A DNA stretch of 36,289 nt from Terriglobia bacterium (GCA_020073185.1 JAIQFT010000042.1:1-36289); one strand, 5' to 3'. Shown: positions 1 to 6,552, counted from the stretch's first letter. Program-made: numbers and translations. The notes: a model not told the origin generated them from the sequence alone.

Positions 1-66
1 TGGGCTGGAAGGACATCTGGCAACTGAGAGCAATCCTAGGAAGAGGAGAAACAGAAAAAGCTGCGA

Positions 67-636
67 CTAAGCAGGAGGTCGCGTAACATGATCCCGAGCG
101 CCGCTCTTCAACCTCCAACTAAAAGCGGGACACTCTCGGTGCGTCCGAAACGGGCTACTGTACGCGTCTTTGCCAGATCGAGCTACGTATGAAATGGCGC
201 TGCGGAACGTCGGCCGATACTTGCGTTCAGATTCTGCAGGCAATCCAAACCAAGCTAGGCCCAAAGTCCCAGTCCACTCGGGCAAGCCGACTTTCTTCGG
301 GGAGGAGCTTCCTGCGGAACTGTAAGGCAGATCTCCGGTCACCAGGACTTGGTTTGGCACCCGCGTGCTACGGGTCGCGGTAATTCGCTTTCCGAAAAGG
401 GTGAGGTCCAAACCGAACGTTACACCATGCAACTCCGGATGCCGCAGAGGATTGTCGGCCGACAATTTCGAACCCAATACGAAGTGAATGATAGCTATTA
501 GAGTCGACTTTCCCAACCCATTGCGTGTGTCCTTTTTCGTGGACTCAAGAGTACGATCAGCCAAAACGACATTCAGACCGGAGTCGAATGAGACCTCCTT
601 GAATCCTGGAAGATCAGAGAAAACGCGATTTATCAT
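67..636 (-). pseudogene. DUF2326-type ABC ATPase of an ABC-3C system, frame-disrupted fragment
   Basis: The first ~160 residues look like the N-terminus of the SMC/RecN-like DUF2326 ATPases that power ABC-three-component conflict systems. Visible features are a Walker A GLGKST (about residues 40-46) in the RNGLGKSTL context, then FGLDLTLFGKR and PTFRSAISYVAR. These ATPases are normally well over 500 residues. Here the frame stops after 189 codons, and the last ~25 (after SPFRTHRE) no longer resemble the family. Just past the stop, in the same frame, a hydrophobic LFLLFLGL string recalls the LAFLLGLDW-like segment expected at that point, so one or more frameshifts look likely. The rest lies outside the window. 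The ATG overlaps the stop of the upstream gene (ATGA, 633-636), so it was translated as part of the operon. The family call is fairly sure. Decay is likely, but a sequencing error cannot be excluded. Confidence 0.66.
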
Positions 637-857
637 TCCGATCTCACGAGTAGTCCGCGTTCGAAATTAATCGTGCCGAGGCAGTACAGTAGATCGAGCC
701 CTTGCACGAAGCGTTCGAACGTTGCAATTTCATCGATATCCCGGCAGTGCTCCCATAGGGCGCTCACCGTCATGGGTTTTCGCAGGTTACTCAACAGGGA
801 AGCACCTACTCCAAGCAACGAGGATCGTAATGGGATATGTTTTGTAGGAAGAATCAC
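633..857 (-). CDS. ABC-3C middle component, MC6-like (74 aa)
   Basis: A 74-residue protein starting with GTG at 857. It has the look of the small 'middle component 6' of ABC-three-component systems: an N-terminal ILPTKHIPLRSSLLGVGA stretch, a central TVSALWEHCRD helix, and FVQGLDLLYCLGTINFERG near the end. In this system type the middle component is thought to couple the ABC ATPase to the effector. Its start overlaps the stop of the HNH gene (GTGA, 854-857), and its stop overlaps the ATPase start (ATGA, 633-636), so the three are translationally coupled. GAGGTG lies upstream of the GTG as a ribosome-binding site. The family identification is from memory of the consensus and is supported by the neighbours on both sides. 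Confidence 0.72.
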   Translation of the reverse strand: MILPTKHIPLRSSLLGVGASLLSNLRKPMTVSALWEHCRDIDEIATFERFVQGLDLLYCLGTINFERGLLVRSE

Positions 858-1648
858 TTCTCGAACACCTCACAAATCATGAAGTAGTACCCAAGGACTG
901 CGAGGCCAGCTGCCATGTGTCGCAGATCCGTCATGCGCCCGCCAGCGGCGTACCACATCAGCGCCTCAAAGAGGCGATCACCCTCGTCACCACCGCTGTG
1001 GAGGCGAGCATACTCGTTCGCTAGGCCCGCCTTCAAACGCTCAGGGAATTCCGGATCTACTTTGGCGTAATGTTCTACGAAACGCTTCACGTCAGGAGCT
1101 TTACCGAGAGCAAGCAATAGGAAGTGCTGAACGGCCCCTGTGAGTTTGTTCTTCTCCATCTTCGCGGCGGGAGCAGTCACGTGTAAGTCCGCTGCAGGTG
1201 TTCCAGCTATGGAAAGGGCGACGCCCGCTGTTACTACTGCAAGCTCGGCGTATGTGATCAGTGGCATAGCAGCACCGAGCGCATCGTTAATGCGCCGCTC
1301 GTGGTCGCGTTTCCACCCGAGCAGCAGCTCGGAGGTGTACGTGCAATCCTGTGCGTCAACGATGTCGTGGTGATATCCACACAACAGAATCCAATTGAGG
1401 TAACAATCGCGTTCCTTCTTAGTCAGGTTAGGATTTGCTCGTGGTCCCTTGTCCGAGTGCGCCTCTATATGTGCAATTTTGCCGACAACCACCGCTTTAT
1501 CGAACTGCGTTGCATTGACCAGGACTTCGGCGAAGCAGGTCGGCTCGTTGCAGCGACCCGCTGACAACCCAAACAGCAATTTGACATCGGACGATGGGTA
1601 CGACCGGCTCTCGCCGCCTTGCTGCGTTGGCGCCTCTTGTCCTGTCAT
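854..1648 (-). CDS. HNH-type nuclease effector with ABC-3C C-terminal domain
   Basis: Probable toxic effector of the ABC-3C cassette (264 aa from the ATG at 1648; a further in-frame start lies at 1678). The N-terminal ~110 residues carry an HNH-like nuclease. CNEPTC suggests a zinc-binding knuckle, followed by GKIAHIEAHSDKGPR and LNWILLCGYHHDIVD, the usual H...R...L-C-HH-x-D spacing. A linker follows, with a short hydrophobic stretch (LAVVTAGVALSIAG). The C-terminal ~95 residues (LTGAVQHFLLLALG to YYFMICEVFEK) resemble the alpha-helical C-terminal domain shared by ABC-3C effectors. It is the first gene of the operon and is coupled to the MC6-like gene by a 4-bp overlap. No good Shine-Dalgarno lies upstream of 1648, so the start is uncertain. 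Cleavage of invading or host nucleic acid is inferred. Confidence 0.72.
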   Translation of the reverse strand: MTGQEAPTQQGGESRSYPSSDVKLLFGLSAGRCNEPTCFAEVLVNATQFDKAVVVGKIAHIEAHSDKGPRANPNLTKKERDCYLNWILLCGYHHDIVDAQDCTYTSELLLGWKRDHERRINDALGAAMPLITYAELAVVTAGVALSIAGTPAADLHVTAPAAKMEKNKLTGAVQHFLLLALGKAPDVKRFVEHYAKVDPEFPERLKAGLANEYARLHSGGDEGDRLFEALMWYAAGGRMTDLRHMAAGLAVLGYYFMICEVFEK

Positions 1649-1669
1649 ATCGATGCAAGAATGTTGTCG

Positions 1670-1698
1670 AGCATACAATCAACTGCCACTCCCAGCAA
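1670..1698 (-). promoter_or_regulatory. Weak sigma70-like promoter candidate for the ABC-3C operon
   Basis: On the minus strand, TTGCTG (1693-1698) is followed after exactly 17 nt by TATGCT (1670-1675). The -35 box matches consensus at 3 of 6 positions and the -10 box at 4 of 6. A transcript would begin about 15 nt before the ATG at 1648. The spacing is ideal but the boxes are weak, so this is a suggestion only. Confidence 0.25.
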
Positions 1699-1731
1699 CA
1701 TGATGTGCCGTTGCGGTGCTGGTCGGGTGCC

Positions 1732-1829
1732 CCCAACGTGCTTTTCGTTGGGTGCCGATGTGTGCTCGTGCCGTCCCCACGGGACTCCGGACGTTTCTCC
1801 GTCAAACCTCCCGGGACTTACGTCCCGGG
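1732..1829. repeat. Cluster of three perfect hairpins (REP-like)
   Basis: Three uninterrupted inverted repeats lie within 100 bp. CCCAACG/CGTTGGG has a 7-nt loop (1732-1752), GTCCC/GGGAC has a CAC loop (1773-1785), and CCCGGGAC/GTCCCGGG has a TTAC loop (1810-1829). None is followed by a clear T-tract, so ordinary terminators are not the best reading. A REP-type palindrome cluster or a mobile-element end are alternatives. Confidence 0.6.
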
Positions 1830-1971
1830 GAAATCCCTCGGTGACTCGGGCACGCCGTTTTGGCCGCAACCGCCTGACTTCTCCGAATATCGCTAGCTTT
1901 CCTTCAAACAGAGGGGGGAGGGGGGTGGATAAACATCCGTAGCGTGGCGTTAATACCTAGAAGATAAATAT

Positions 1972-1991
1972 CGCGCTCGAGAGCGAGCGCG
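1972..1991 (-). terminator. Hairpin downstream of the methyltransferase gene
   Basis: A perfect 8-bp stem CGCGCTCG/CGAGCGCG with an AGAG loop. The equivalent hairpin downstream of the DUF4097 gene (3804-3823) has the same stem and an AGGG loop. Read on the minus strand it is followed by a moderately T-rich stretch. It could terminate the methyltransferase transcript, but it also belongs to a dispersed intergenic repeat. Confidence 0.4.
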
Positions 1992-2120
1992 CCACATCAC
2001 ACACGCAAGCGAATCAAAAGCAGGTGCCTCGCTGCGCTCGGAATGACACTACCTTAGGAGTTAGTTGGACCCTGACACCCGAAGCCTTGCGCCTGCAGCC
2101 CGAAGCCTGAAGCCTCGCCC

Positions 2121-2255
2121 CTAGTCCATCTCGGCGCGCTTGGGTGGCAACAGGTTGGTCGCGGGGCTGAGGGGTTTGCCGTCGGAGGCGCGTTGCAGAG
2201 AAATTGACCCGTTCACGTTCTTCAGCTCGATGTGGGCGGCGCCAGAGCCAAGCCG
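2121..2255 (-). repeat. Diverged duplicate of the DUF4097 gene 3' end (copy A)
   Basis: These 135 bp align without gaps to 3888-4022. Counted base by base there are 19 differences (86% identity). Only one changes an amino acid (Leu to Met in the penultimate codon) and 18 are silent. The pattern shows that the tail evolved under protein-level selection in a related genome before being placed here. It forms the left half of an imperfect direct repeat that brackets the methyltransferase gene. Confidence 0.92.
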
Positions 2256-3200
2256 CGCGACGGCCATATTGAAATAGTGCTCGTCAACCTCAATGCCTAT
2301 GCTGTGTCGCCCCGCCAGCGCCGCTGCAAGGCTGGTGGTACCGGTGCCAAGAAATGGATCGAGCACAGTGTCGCCAACAAAGCTGAACATCCGGATCAAT
2401 CGAGATGCCAGCTCCAGGGGAAACGGCGCAGGATGGTCCTTGGTCGAGGCGCCGGTGACATCCGACCAAATCTGTTGGAACCATTTCTGGTGATTCGCGG
2501 CGGATATGACACTCAGAATCCGAGTGCTGACGGCTGGCTTCCGGTATGCACCGTACTTGCGCTGCATGAGGATGTACTCGACGTCGTTCTTGACGACCGC
2601 ATTCGGCTCGTATGGTTTGCCCAGAAACCCGGAGGAACCATTTTCGACCTCATGCTTGGCATTGGCGATCTTGTACCAGAAGATCGGGGCGAGATTGTCG
2701 AAGCCGATGGCGCGGCAATGCTCTTGGATTGAGGCATGCAGCGGCACGACCATATGGCGCCCGCCGTTGTTTCGGCGCGACAAGCAAACATCGCCGACGA
2801 CAACGATGAGCCGACCGCCCGGAACGAGCACTCGCCGACACTCCTGCCAAACCTTGTCGAGTTCCGACAAGAACTTCTCGTAATTGGTGACGAACCCGAG
2901 TTGGCCCTCTGACTGCCGATATTCCTTCAGTGTCCAGTAGGGCGGCGAAGTGACGACAAGATGCACCGTCTCAGAAGCAATCGTGGCGAGCCGCCGACGT
3001 GCGTCGGCCCGGTGGAGATCGTGAACTGTCGGAATTCGTGGGACGATCGAATCAATCAAAGCCGTGAGCTTCGGGTCTTTTGCAATGCGCGGGAGATCGG
3101 TTTGGGAGTCACGGATATTGCGGAGTTCAGGCGGAAGCAACGCATCGTGAGCGACCGAGTCGGTGTAGGGTTGCGGATGTGCTGCCGTGCTTGTGGTCAT
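2121..3200 (-). CDS. Solitary beta-class DNA methyltransferase with a foreign C-terminal tail
   Basis: An S-adenosylmethionine-dependent DNA (N4-cytosine or N6-adenine) methyltransferase. The catalytic motif TSPPYW (about residues 84-89) precedes the AdoMet-binding motif DPFLGTGTTSLA (about 281-292), the beta-class order. SPPY favours N4-cytosine, though adenine enzymes also use it. IGIEVDEHYFNMAVAR ends the Rossmann core. The remaining 44 codons (2121-2255) are not methyltransferase sequence. They duplicate the last 44 codons of the neighbouring DUF4097 gene with a single amino-acid change. The native C-terminus was therefore probably replaced when the island joined this locus. The start is placed at the ATG at 3200 (359 aa); the frame remains open to 3263. 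No partner endonuclease is visible. It could be an orphan regulator or a remnant of a restriction-modification system. Confidence 0.85.
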   Translation of the reverse strand: MTTSTAAHPQPYTDSVAHDALLPPELRNIRDSQTDLPRIAKDPKLTALIDSIVPRIPTVHDLHRADARRRLATIASETVHLVVTSPPYWTLKEYRQSEGQLGFVTNYEKFLSELDKVWQECRRVLVPGGRLIVVVGDVCLSRRNNGGRHMVVPLHASIQEHCRAIGFDNLAPIFWYKIANAKHEVENGSSGFLGKPYEPNAVVKNDVEYILMQRKYGAYRKPAVSTRILSVISAANHQKWFQQIWSDVTGASTKDHPAPFPLELASRLIRMFSFVGDTVLDPFLGTGTTSLAAALAGRHSIGIEVDEHYFNMAVARLGSGAAHIELKNVNGSISLQRASDGKPLSPATNLLPPKRAEMD

Positions 3201-3739
3201 CGGACAAACGCTGACCCACTGTAGCATTTTCCACGCGTACGAAATAGAAAGCCCCAAGGTCATTTCGGGCGAAAGGCTACAGCCAAATGCTGCAAGCCGG
3301 CCGTGAGCTGCCCTGAGGTTACAGTCGCAACAAGCTTACTTCCGCTGGATTGACCGAGACGCCCCGAACAAAAAACCGACCACCGACAATCGAAAATGGA
3401 TTACCGATTTCCGACCACCAAGGCCACGATTTCTGCAAACAGAACAAATCACTACGAAAATTCTTCTTGCTTGTCACAGACAACTCTGCCCCAACCCGCT
3501 ATCCTGGAATTTCCGCTCAGGTGGCGGAGGTGGTTGTGTTTTCATGGCCACTGGTTAGCTGTTTGATAACAAATGTCGTTCGCCGTCATCCCCCGGAATG
3601 TACTTAGCAGTAAACAGTGCCGCCTCCAGGTAACCTGCGGTTACCGTGGGTCATACCGTGGACACCGTGGGGTATTCGCGGATACCGTTTCACTCGCAAC
3701 TGCTTATTGCGGCTTGCCTTGCGGCTCAAACCTTGCTCC

Positions 3740-3837
3740 TGAATGGGGGGAGGGGGGTGGGTAACCACCCGAAACGTGGCGTTAATACCTAAAATGCAAA
3801 CATCGCGCTCGAGGGCGAGCGCGCCACATCACACACG
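3740..3837. repeat. Spacer repeat matching 1911-2005
   Basis: Shares a GGGGGAGGGGGG tract, GTGGCGTTAATACCTA and a CGCGCTCG hairpin with the spacer at 1911-2005, with scattered differences. A weaker relative appears at about 6706-6750, where GGGGGAGGGTAACTATCCC is followed by ATTACTTAGAAG. The element is therefore partly a dispersed intergenic family and not only a by-product of the local duplication. Confidence 0.7.
3804..3823 (-). terminator. Hairpin downstream of the DUF4097 gene
   Basis: A perfect 8-bp stem CGCGCTCG/CGAGCGCG with an AGGG loop, 64 bp beyond the stop of the DUF4097 gene. On the minus strand it is followed by TGTTTGCATTTTAGG, which is moderately T-rich. A terminator role is plausible. 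The same structure at 1972-1991 shows it is also part of a repeated spacer. Confidence 0.42.
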
Positions 3838-3887
3838 TGAGGGCGCGTGTGCCACACGGCTGAAGCTTGCAGCCTGAAGCCTCGCCG

Positions 3888-4022
3888 CTAATCCAGCTCG
3901 GCGCGCTTAGGCGGTAACAAGTTGGTGGCGGGGCTGAGGGGTTTGCCGTCGGAGGCGCGCTGTAAGGAAATTGATCCGTTCACATTTTTCAGTTCGATGT
4001 GGGCTGCGCCGGAGCCGAGGCG
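3888..4022 (-). repeat. Resident copy of the duplicated 3' end (copy B)
   Basis: The 135-bp partner of 2121-2255. It is continuous with the rest of the DUF4097 gene, so it is the resident or functional copy. The repeat units of the protein continue into it (GAAHIELKNVNGSISLQ). Confidence 0.9.
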
Positions 4023-4916
4023 ACCAGCGAGGGAGTGGCCGACGTAGCGGCCGTCGTTCACGGGAAGTCCGAAATCGTTGTTGATGAAGCCGGAGACGGT
4101 CTTGGCGGTGACCTCGGCGTCGGCGTCGGAGGGAAGCGTCAGCACGACGCTGCCGTTCACCGATTTCAGTTTGACGTCGGCCAATTCGGATGCTCGCGTC
4201 GGCGCGTTATGCGATTCGCTTCGCTCATCGTGCGCCGGTCGCTCGCCCAGGTCCTTCGACTCGCGCCCAACCCCAGGGCGCTCGCTCAGGATGACACCGC
4301 TTCTTGAGTTGAAGCTCACATCTAAAGTCCCATTCACCGTGGAAAGATCGGTGCGGCCGCGCAGGCCGCTGGCGCGCAGGCGTCCATTGATGCAGGAGGC
4401 GTGCACGTCGCCGGAGATGTTCTGCAGGTCGAGGTTGCCGTTGACCAGCTTAATGCCGTCGAGGAGGGCGTCGGCGGGAACGGTGAGGGTGTAGTCCACG
4501 CTGGCGGGATTGTGGATGGGATCGTTGTCGGTGAAGGTGAGGTTGTGGTCCTGGTAGTGGGTCTTGATGGCGATGGAGCTGAGGTCGGCGCGAACCTGGA
4601 TCTCGGCCTCGGCGAGGCTCTCGCGGGTGCCGGCGTACTTGAGGGCGTCGACTTTGACCTCGTTGCGGTTCCAGGAGGTGATGGAGGCCCGGCCATTAAT
4701 GTTCTTGAGCTCGATGCGTCCGCCGGGATTGAGCGGGTAGGTTTGGTGGAACTCCTCTGTGAACCCACCCTGTCGCTCACCTTGAGCCGCGCTCAGGATG
4801 GGCTGCGTCGCGAGCGACAAGGGTGGGGCAACGGCGAGGGTGACCTGCGCGTGGGCGGCGAAGGCGGCAAGGGCGCCGCACAGGATGCCGAGGATTACGG
4901 ATTTAGTGGATTTCAT
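3888..4916 (-). CDS. DUF4097-type secreted beta-helical protein with two repeat-derived inserts
   Basis: An exported protein of unknown function (342 aa). MKSTKSVILGILCGALAAFA followed by AHAQ is a clear signal peptide. The mature part has repeated G-x-I-x-L-x-N-I-N-G units (GRIELKNINGRA, KLVNGNLDLQNISGD, LSTVNGTLDVSF, LKSVNGSVVLTL, IELKNVNGSISL), typical of the DUF4097/adhesin-like parallel beta fold. The start at 4916 has GGGAG about 9 nt upstream; the frame is open to 5219, but that part reads intergenic repeats. Two segments do not fit the family: residues ~25-50 (PILSAAQGERQGG) and ~204-243 (GVILSERPG...DERSESHNAP). Both read a dispersed GTCATCCTGAGCG-type repeat in frame. The final 44 codons are duplicated on the methyltransferase gene. 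The cellular role is unknown. Confidence 0.82.
   Translation of the reverse strand: MKSTKSVILGILCGALAAFAAHAQVTLAVAPPLSLATQPILSAAQGERQGGFTEEFHQTYPLNPGGRIELKNINGRASITSWNRNEVKVDALKYAGTRESLAEAEIQVRADLSSIAIKTHYQDHNLTFTDNDPIHNPASVDYTLTVPADALLDGIKLVNGNLDLQNISGDVHASCINGRLRASGLRGRTDLSTVNGTLDVSFNSRSGVILSERPGVGRESKDLGERPAHDERSESHNAPTRASELADVKLKSVNGSVVLTLPSDADAEVTAKTVSGFINNDFGLPVNDGRYVGHSLAGRLGSGAAHIELKNVNGSISLQRASDGKPLSPATNLLPPKRAELD
4188..4307 (-). repeat. Dispersed repeat inserted in frame within the DUF4097 gene
   Basis: On the minus strand this reads GGTGTCATCCTGAGCGAGCG at its beginning, then GAAGGACCT and GAGCGAAGCGAATCGC. It resembles the intergenic GTGTCATTCCGAGCGCAGCG at about 2030-2049 and the GTGTCATTCCGAGG at 5200-5219. 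It adds about 40 codons between two beta-repeat units and leaves the frame open. A shorter relative (CCCATCCTGAGCGCGGCTCA) lies just after the signal peptide, at about 4767-4844. Confidence 0.72.
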
Positions 4917-5265
4917 GGCAGGCTCCCGGGTTCCCGCTTCAGGCGGTTGGACGGGCGGAGGGAGAATTGGTAAGCGGGGGAAGCGGTCGATGGTCGTTGG
5001 TCGACGGTCGATGGCGGGAAAGAACGGCAAAGCCGTCGATGGTTCGATGGTCGATGGTTGATAGGAAAAGCAGATTCCTCGATTCGGATGCACGGCGGAT
5101 AAGTGGTCGTTGGTCGAAGGTCGATGAGAAAAGCAGGTTCCTCGATTCGGACGCGCCAACCCGCACGCGCAAACCCGGCGCGTACTGGTTGTATGGCGCG
5201 TCCTCCCTCGGAATGACACCCTCTAAGAGTTGTGTTTCGGCGAGCTTAAAGCCCGGCGCTTCCGC
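4917..5265. repeat. Spacer made of self-similar repeat words
   Basis: The 349-bp gap between the DUF4097 and pyrF genes is mostly degenerate near-tandem words. GGTCGATGGTCGTTGGTCGA variants recur at about 4985-5015, 5033-5062 and 5104-5127. Two minus-strand copies of CGAGGAATCTGCTTTTC/CGAGGAACCTGCTTTTC lie at about 5065-5085 and 5128-5148, and GTGTCATTCCGAGG lies at 5200-5219. A start codon far upstream of the DUF4097 gene would translate these repeats, so it was rejected. No separate gene is seen. Confidence 0.75.
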
Positions 5266-6057
5266 CTAAACCGTGACGGGGCAGGCGGAGGAGATTTCGG
5301 CGAGGATGCGGCGGGCAGCGGCGGCGGGGTCGGAGGCGGCGGTGATGGGTCGTCCTACGACAATATGGGTGGCGCCGGCGGCGATGGCTTCGGCGGGTGT
5401 AGCGGCGCGTTCCTGATCATCTTTCCGCTGAGCGGTTCCGGCGGGACGGATGCCTGGAGTGACGATGATGAAGCCGGGGCCAAGCTCGCGGCGGAGTTCG
5501 CGGACTTCGCGGGCGGAGGTCACGACACCGTCGCAGCCGGCCCTGCGGGCCAGGTCGGCGAGACGGAGGGCCTGGTCGAGGACGCGTCCGGAGACGCCAA
5601 TTTCCACGAGATCTTCGTCGTTGAGGCTGGTAAGGACGGTGACGGCCAGGATCAGGGGACGGGGAATTGCCCGGAATCGCGCAACTGCGGAATTGGACGG
5701 CGAGTCTGTGGGAGCACTGGAATCCGTTGCCACCCCGGACCGGGCGGCTTCGACGGCGGCTTTCAACATGCGGAGGCCGCCGGAGGCGTGGACGGTCAAC
5801 ATGCGGACGCGAAGCTGGGCGGCCTGCCGGACGGCGGCGGCGACGGTGTTGGGGATGTCGTGGAATTTGAGGTCGAGAAAGACATCACGGCCGAAGGCGA
5901 CGAGGTCGCGAACGACCTGCGGACCTTCGGCCGTGAAAAGCTGCTTGCCGACCTTAAAAATCTGGGCCGAGTCACCGACCATCGCCACGATGTTGCGTGC
6001 CTCGGGGGCATTGGGAACGTCAAGGGCGACGATCAGGCGCTCTCGGATGTCGGACAT
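5266..6057 (-). CDS. pyrF: Orotidine-5'-phosphate decarboxylase with an unusual insert
   Basis: Decarboxylates OMP to UMP, the last step of de novo pyrimidine synthesis, in the cytoplasm. IVALDVP (Asp13), VGKQLF (Lys38) and the catalytic DLKFHDIPNT (Asp62, Lys64, Asp67) are present. Near the C-terminus, IIVTPGIRPAG and ATHIVVGRPIT form the phosphate-gripping end of the barrel. At 263 aa it is longer than the common ~230-245. The extra ~27 residues lie at about 107-133, between VEAAR and PLILAVTVLTS, in a linker outside the active site. This insert (…NSAVARFRAIPRP) is encoded by DNA resembling the spacer repeats at 10.34-10.60 kb. The gene begins 9 bp after the rlpA-like stop, so the two are probably co-transcribed. 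The ribosome-binding site is weak. Confidence 0.96.
   Translation of the reverse strand: MSDIRERLIVALDVPNAPEARNIVAMVGDSAQIFKVGKQLFTAEGPQVVRDLVAFGRDVFLDLKFHDIPNTVAAAVRQAAQLRVRMLTVHASGGLRMLKAAVEAARSGVATDSSAPTDSPSNSAVARFRAIPRPLILAVTVLTSLNDEDLVEIGVSGRVLDQALRLADLARRAGCDGVVTSAREVRELRRELGPGFIIVTPGIRPAGTAQRKDDQERAATPAEAIAAGATHIVVGRPITAASDPAAAARRILAEISSACPVTV
5659..5739 (-). repeat. Spacer-type repeat embedded in pyrF
   Basis: Plus-strand DNA at about 5661-5696 contains GGAATTGCCCGGAATCGCGC followed by AACTGCGGAATTGG. The intergenic arrays at 10340-10396 and 10548-10600 carry GCGGAATTGCCGAACTGCAG-type words. Read in one frame, that spacer would encode NSAVRQFRN, against NSAVARFRA in PyrF. The likeness is by eye. 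Confidence 0.62.
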
Positions 6058-6066
6058 GCGGCCAGT

Positions 6067-6552
6067 TTAAGGCAAAAAAGCCTCGGATTGGGCGATTTCC
6101 GCGGCGGGTTCGACAATATCCAAGCGAACGGGCTCCAGCCCCGGCCCACTGAGGCCGATCATTCGGGCTGCGCCGTAGGATAGGTCAATGATCCGGGCCC
6201 TGGGCATGGGACCGCGGTCGTTGACCCGCACGACTACCGATTCACCGTTGTCCAGGTTGGTGACCCGGACCAGGGTGCCCAAGGGCAAGCGCCGATGGGC
6301 GGCGGTGAACTGGTACATGTTAAAGGGCTCTCCACTGGCCGTGGGCTTGCCGTGGAAGTGACGCCCATACCAGGAGGCGGTGCCTATCTGGTAGGGCTTG
6401 TGCGGCTTCGGCCGTGGTCTGGATGCGGCGTTCGTCTTATCGATGCTCTTATCTACTTTTTTCTGATCTGGGCGCGTGTTCGTTCGGGGTGCCGCCTCCA
6501 GGCCGGTGACCGAAACCAAGATCACCAGAATGTTGGTCAGTACTCGTCGCAT
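6067..6552 (-). CDS. rlpA: RlpA-like septal ring lytic transglycosylase (double-psi beta-barrel)
   Basis: A 161-aa exported protein. An N-terminal signal segment (MRRVLTNILVILVSVTGLEA) precedes a Lys/Pro-rich linker. The RlpA double-psi beta-barrel spans about residues 55-145: GTASWYGRHFHGKPTASGE, FTAAHRRLPLGTLVRVTN, VVVRVNDRGP and IIDLSYGAARMIGL. RlpA proteins cut denuded peptidoglycan glycan strands, often at the septum. There is no SPOR domain here, so localisation may differ from the E. coli protein. The start at 6552 is chosen because it gives a proper signal peptide and has GAGGTG just upstream; a frame open to 6633 adds unlikely sequence. It is followed 9 bp later by pyrF. Confidence 0.9.
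   Translation of the reverse strand: MRRVLTNILVILVSVTGLEAAPRTNTRPDQKKVDKSIDKTNAASRPRPKPHKPYQIGTASWYGRHFHGKPTASGEPFNMYQFTAAHRRLPLGTLVRVTNLDNGESVVVRVNDRGPMPRARIIDLSYGAARMIGLSGPGLEPVRLDIVEPAAEIAQSEAFLP

Larger units (their letters stand above)
1649..2120. other. Intergenic region with palindromes and dispersed repeats
   Basis: A 472-bp gap without a convincing gene. From left to right it holds the weak promoter above, three short perfect hairpins (1732-1752, 1773-1785, 1810-1829), a purine-rich GGGGGAGGGGGG tract (about 1911-1926), and a segment that matches the spacer downstream of the DUF4097 gene (about 1911-2005 versus 3740-3837). It also contains a hairpin at 1972-1991, a minus-strand copy of the GTGTCATTCCGAGCGCAGCG repeat (about 2030-2049), and a GAAGCCTGAAGCC word just before 2121. 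Confidence 0.75.
3201..3887. other. Intergenic region, AT-richer, no convincing gene
   Basis: A 687-bp gap between the methyltransferase and the DUF4097 gene. Short frames exist but none resembles a protein. It contains a self-similar stretch built on CGACCACCGACAATCG-like words (about 3378-3422) and a perfect hairpin GGTAACC-TGC-GGTTACC (3629-3645), followed by several ACCGTGG repeats up to about 3680. From about 3740 it carries the segment shared with 1911-2005: the G-rich tract, the hairpin at 3804-3823, then GAGGGCGCGTGTGCCACA and a GCCTGAAGCC word. Confidence 0.7.

Noticed and set aside
3629-3645. GGTAACC-TGC-GGTTACC hairpin with nearby ACCGTGG words as an operator for the methyltransferase
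   Set aside because: It lies more than 400 bp upstream of the gene and has no supporting promoter. One perfect 7-bp stem in this much spacer is not enough.
4980-5150. Possible CRISPR array
   Set aside because: The repeats are short, degenerate and irregularly spaced with no unique spacers, and no cas genes are near.
4917-5219. N-terminal extension of the DUF4097 gene
   Set aside because: The extra residues translate GGTCGATGG-type repeats, and a signal peptide with a good ribosome-binding site begins at 4916.
5230-6183. A 317-codon Gly/Asp-rich frame opposite pyrF
   Set aside because: Shadow frame; pyrF catalytic motifs are intact on the other strand.
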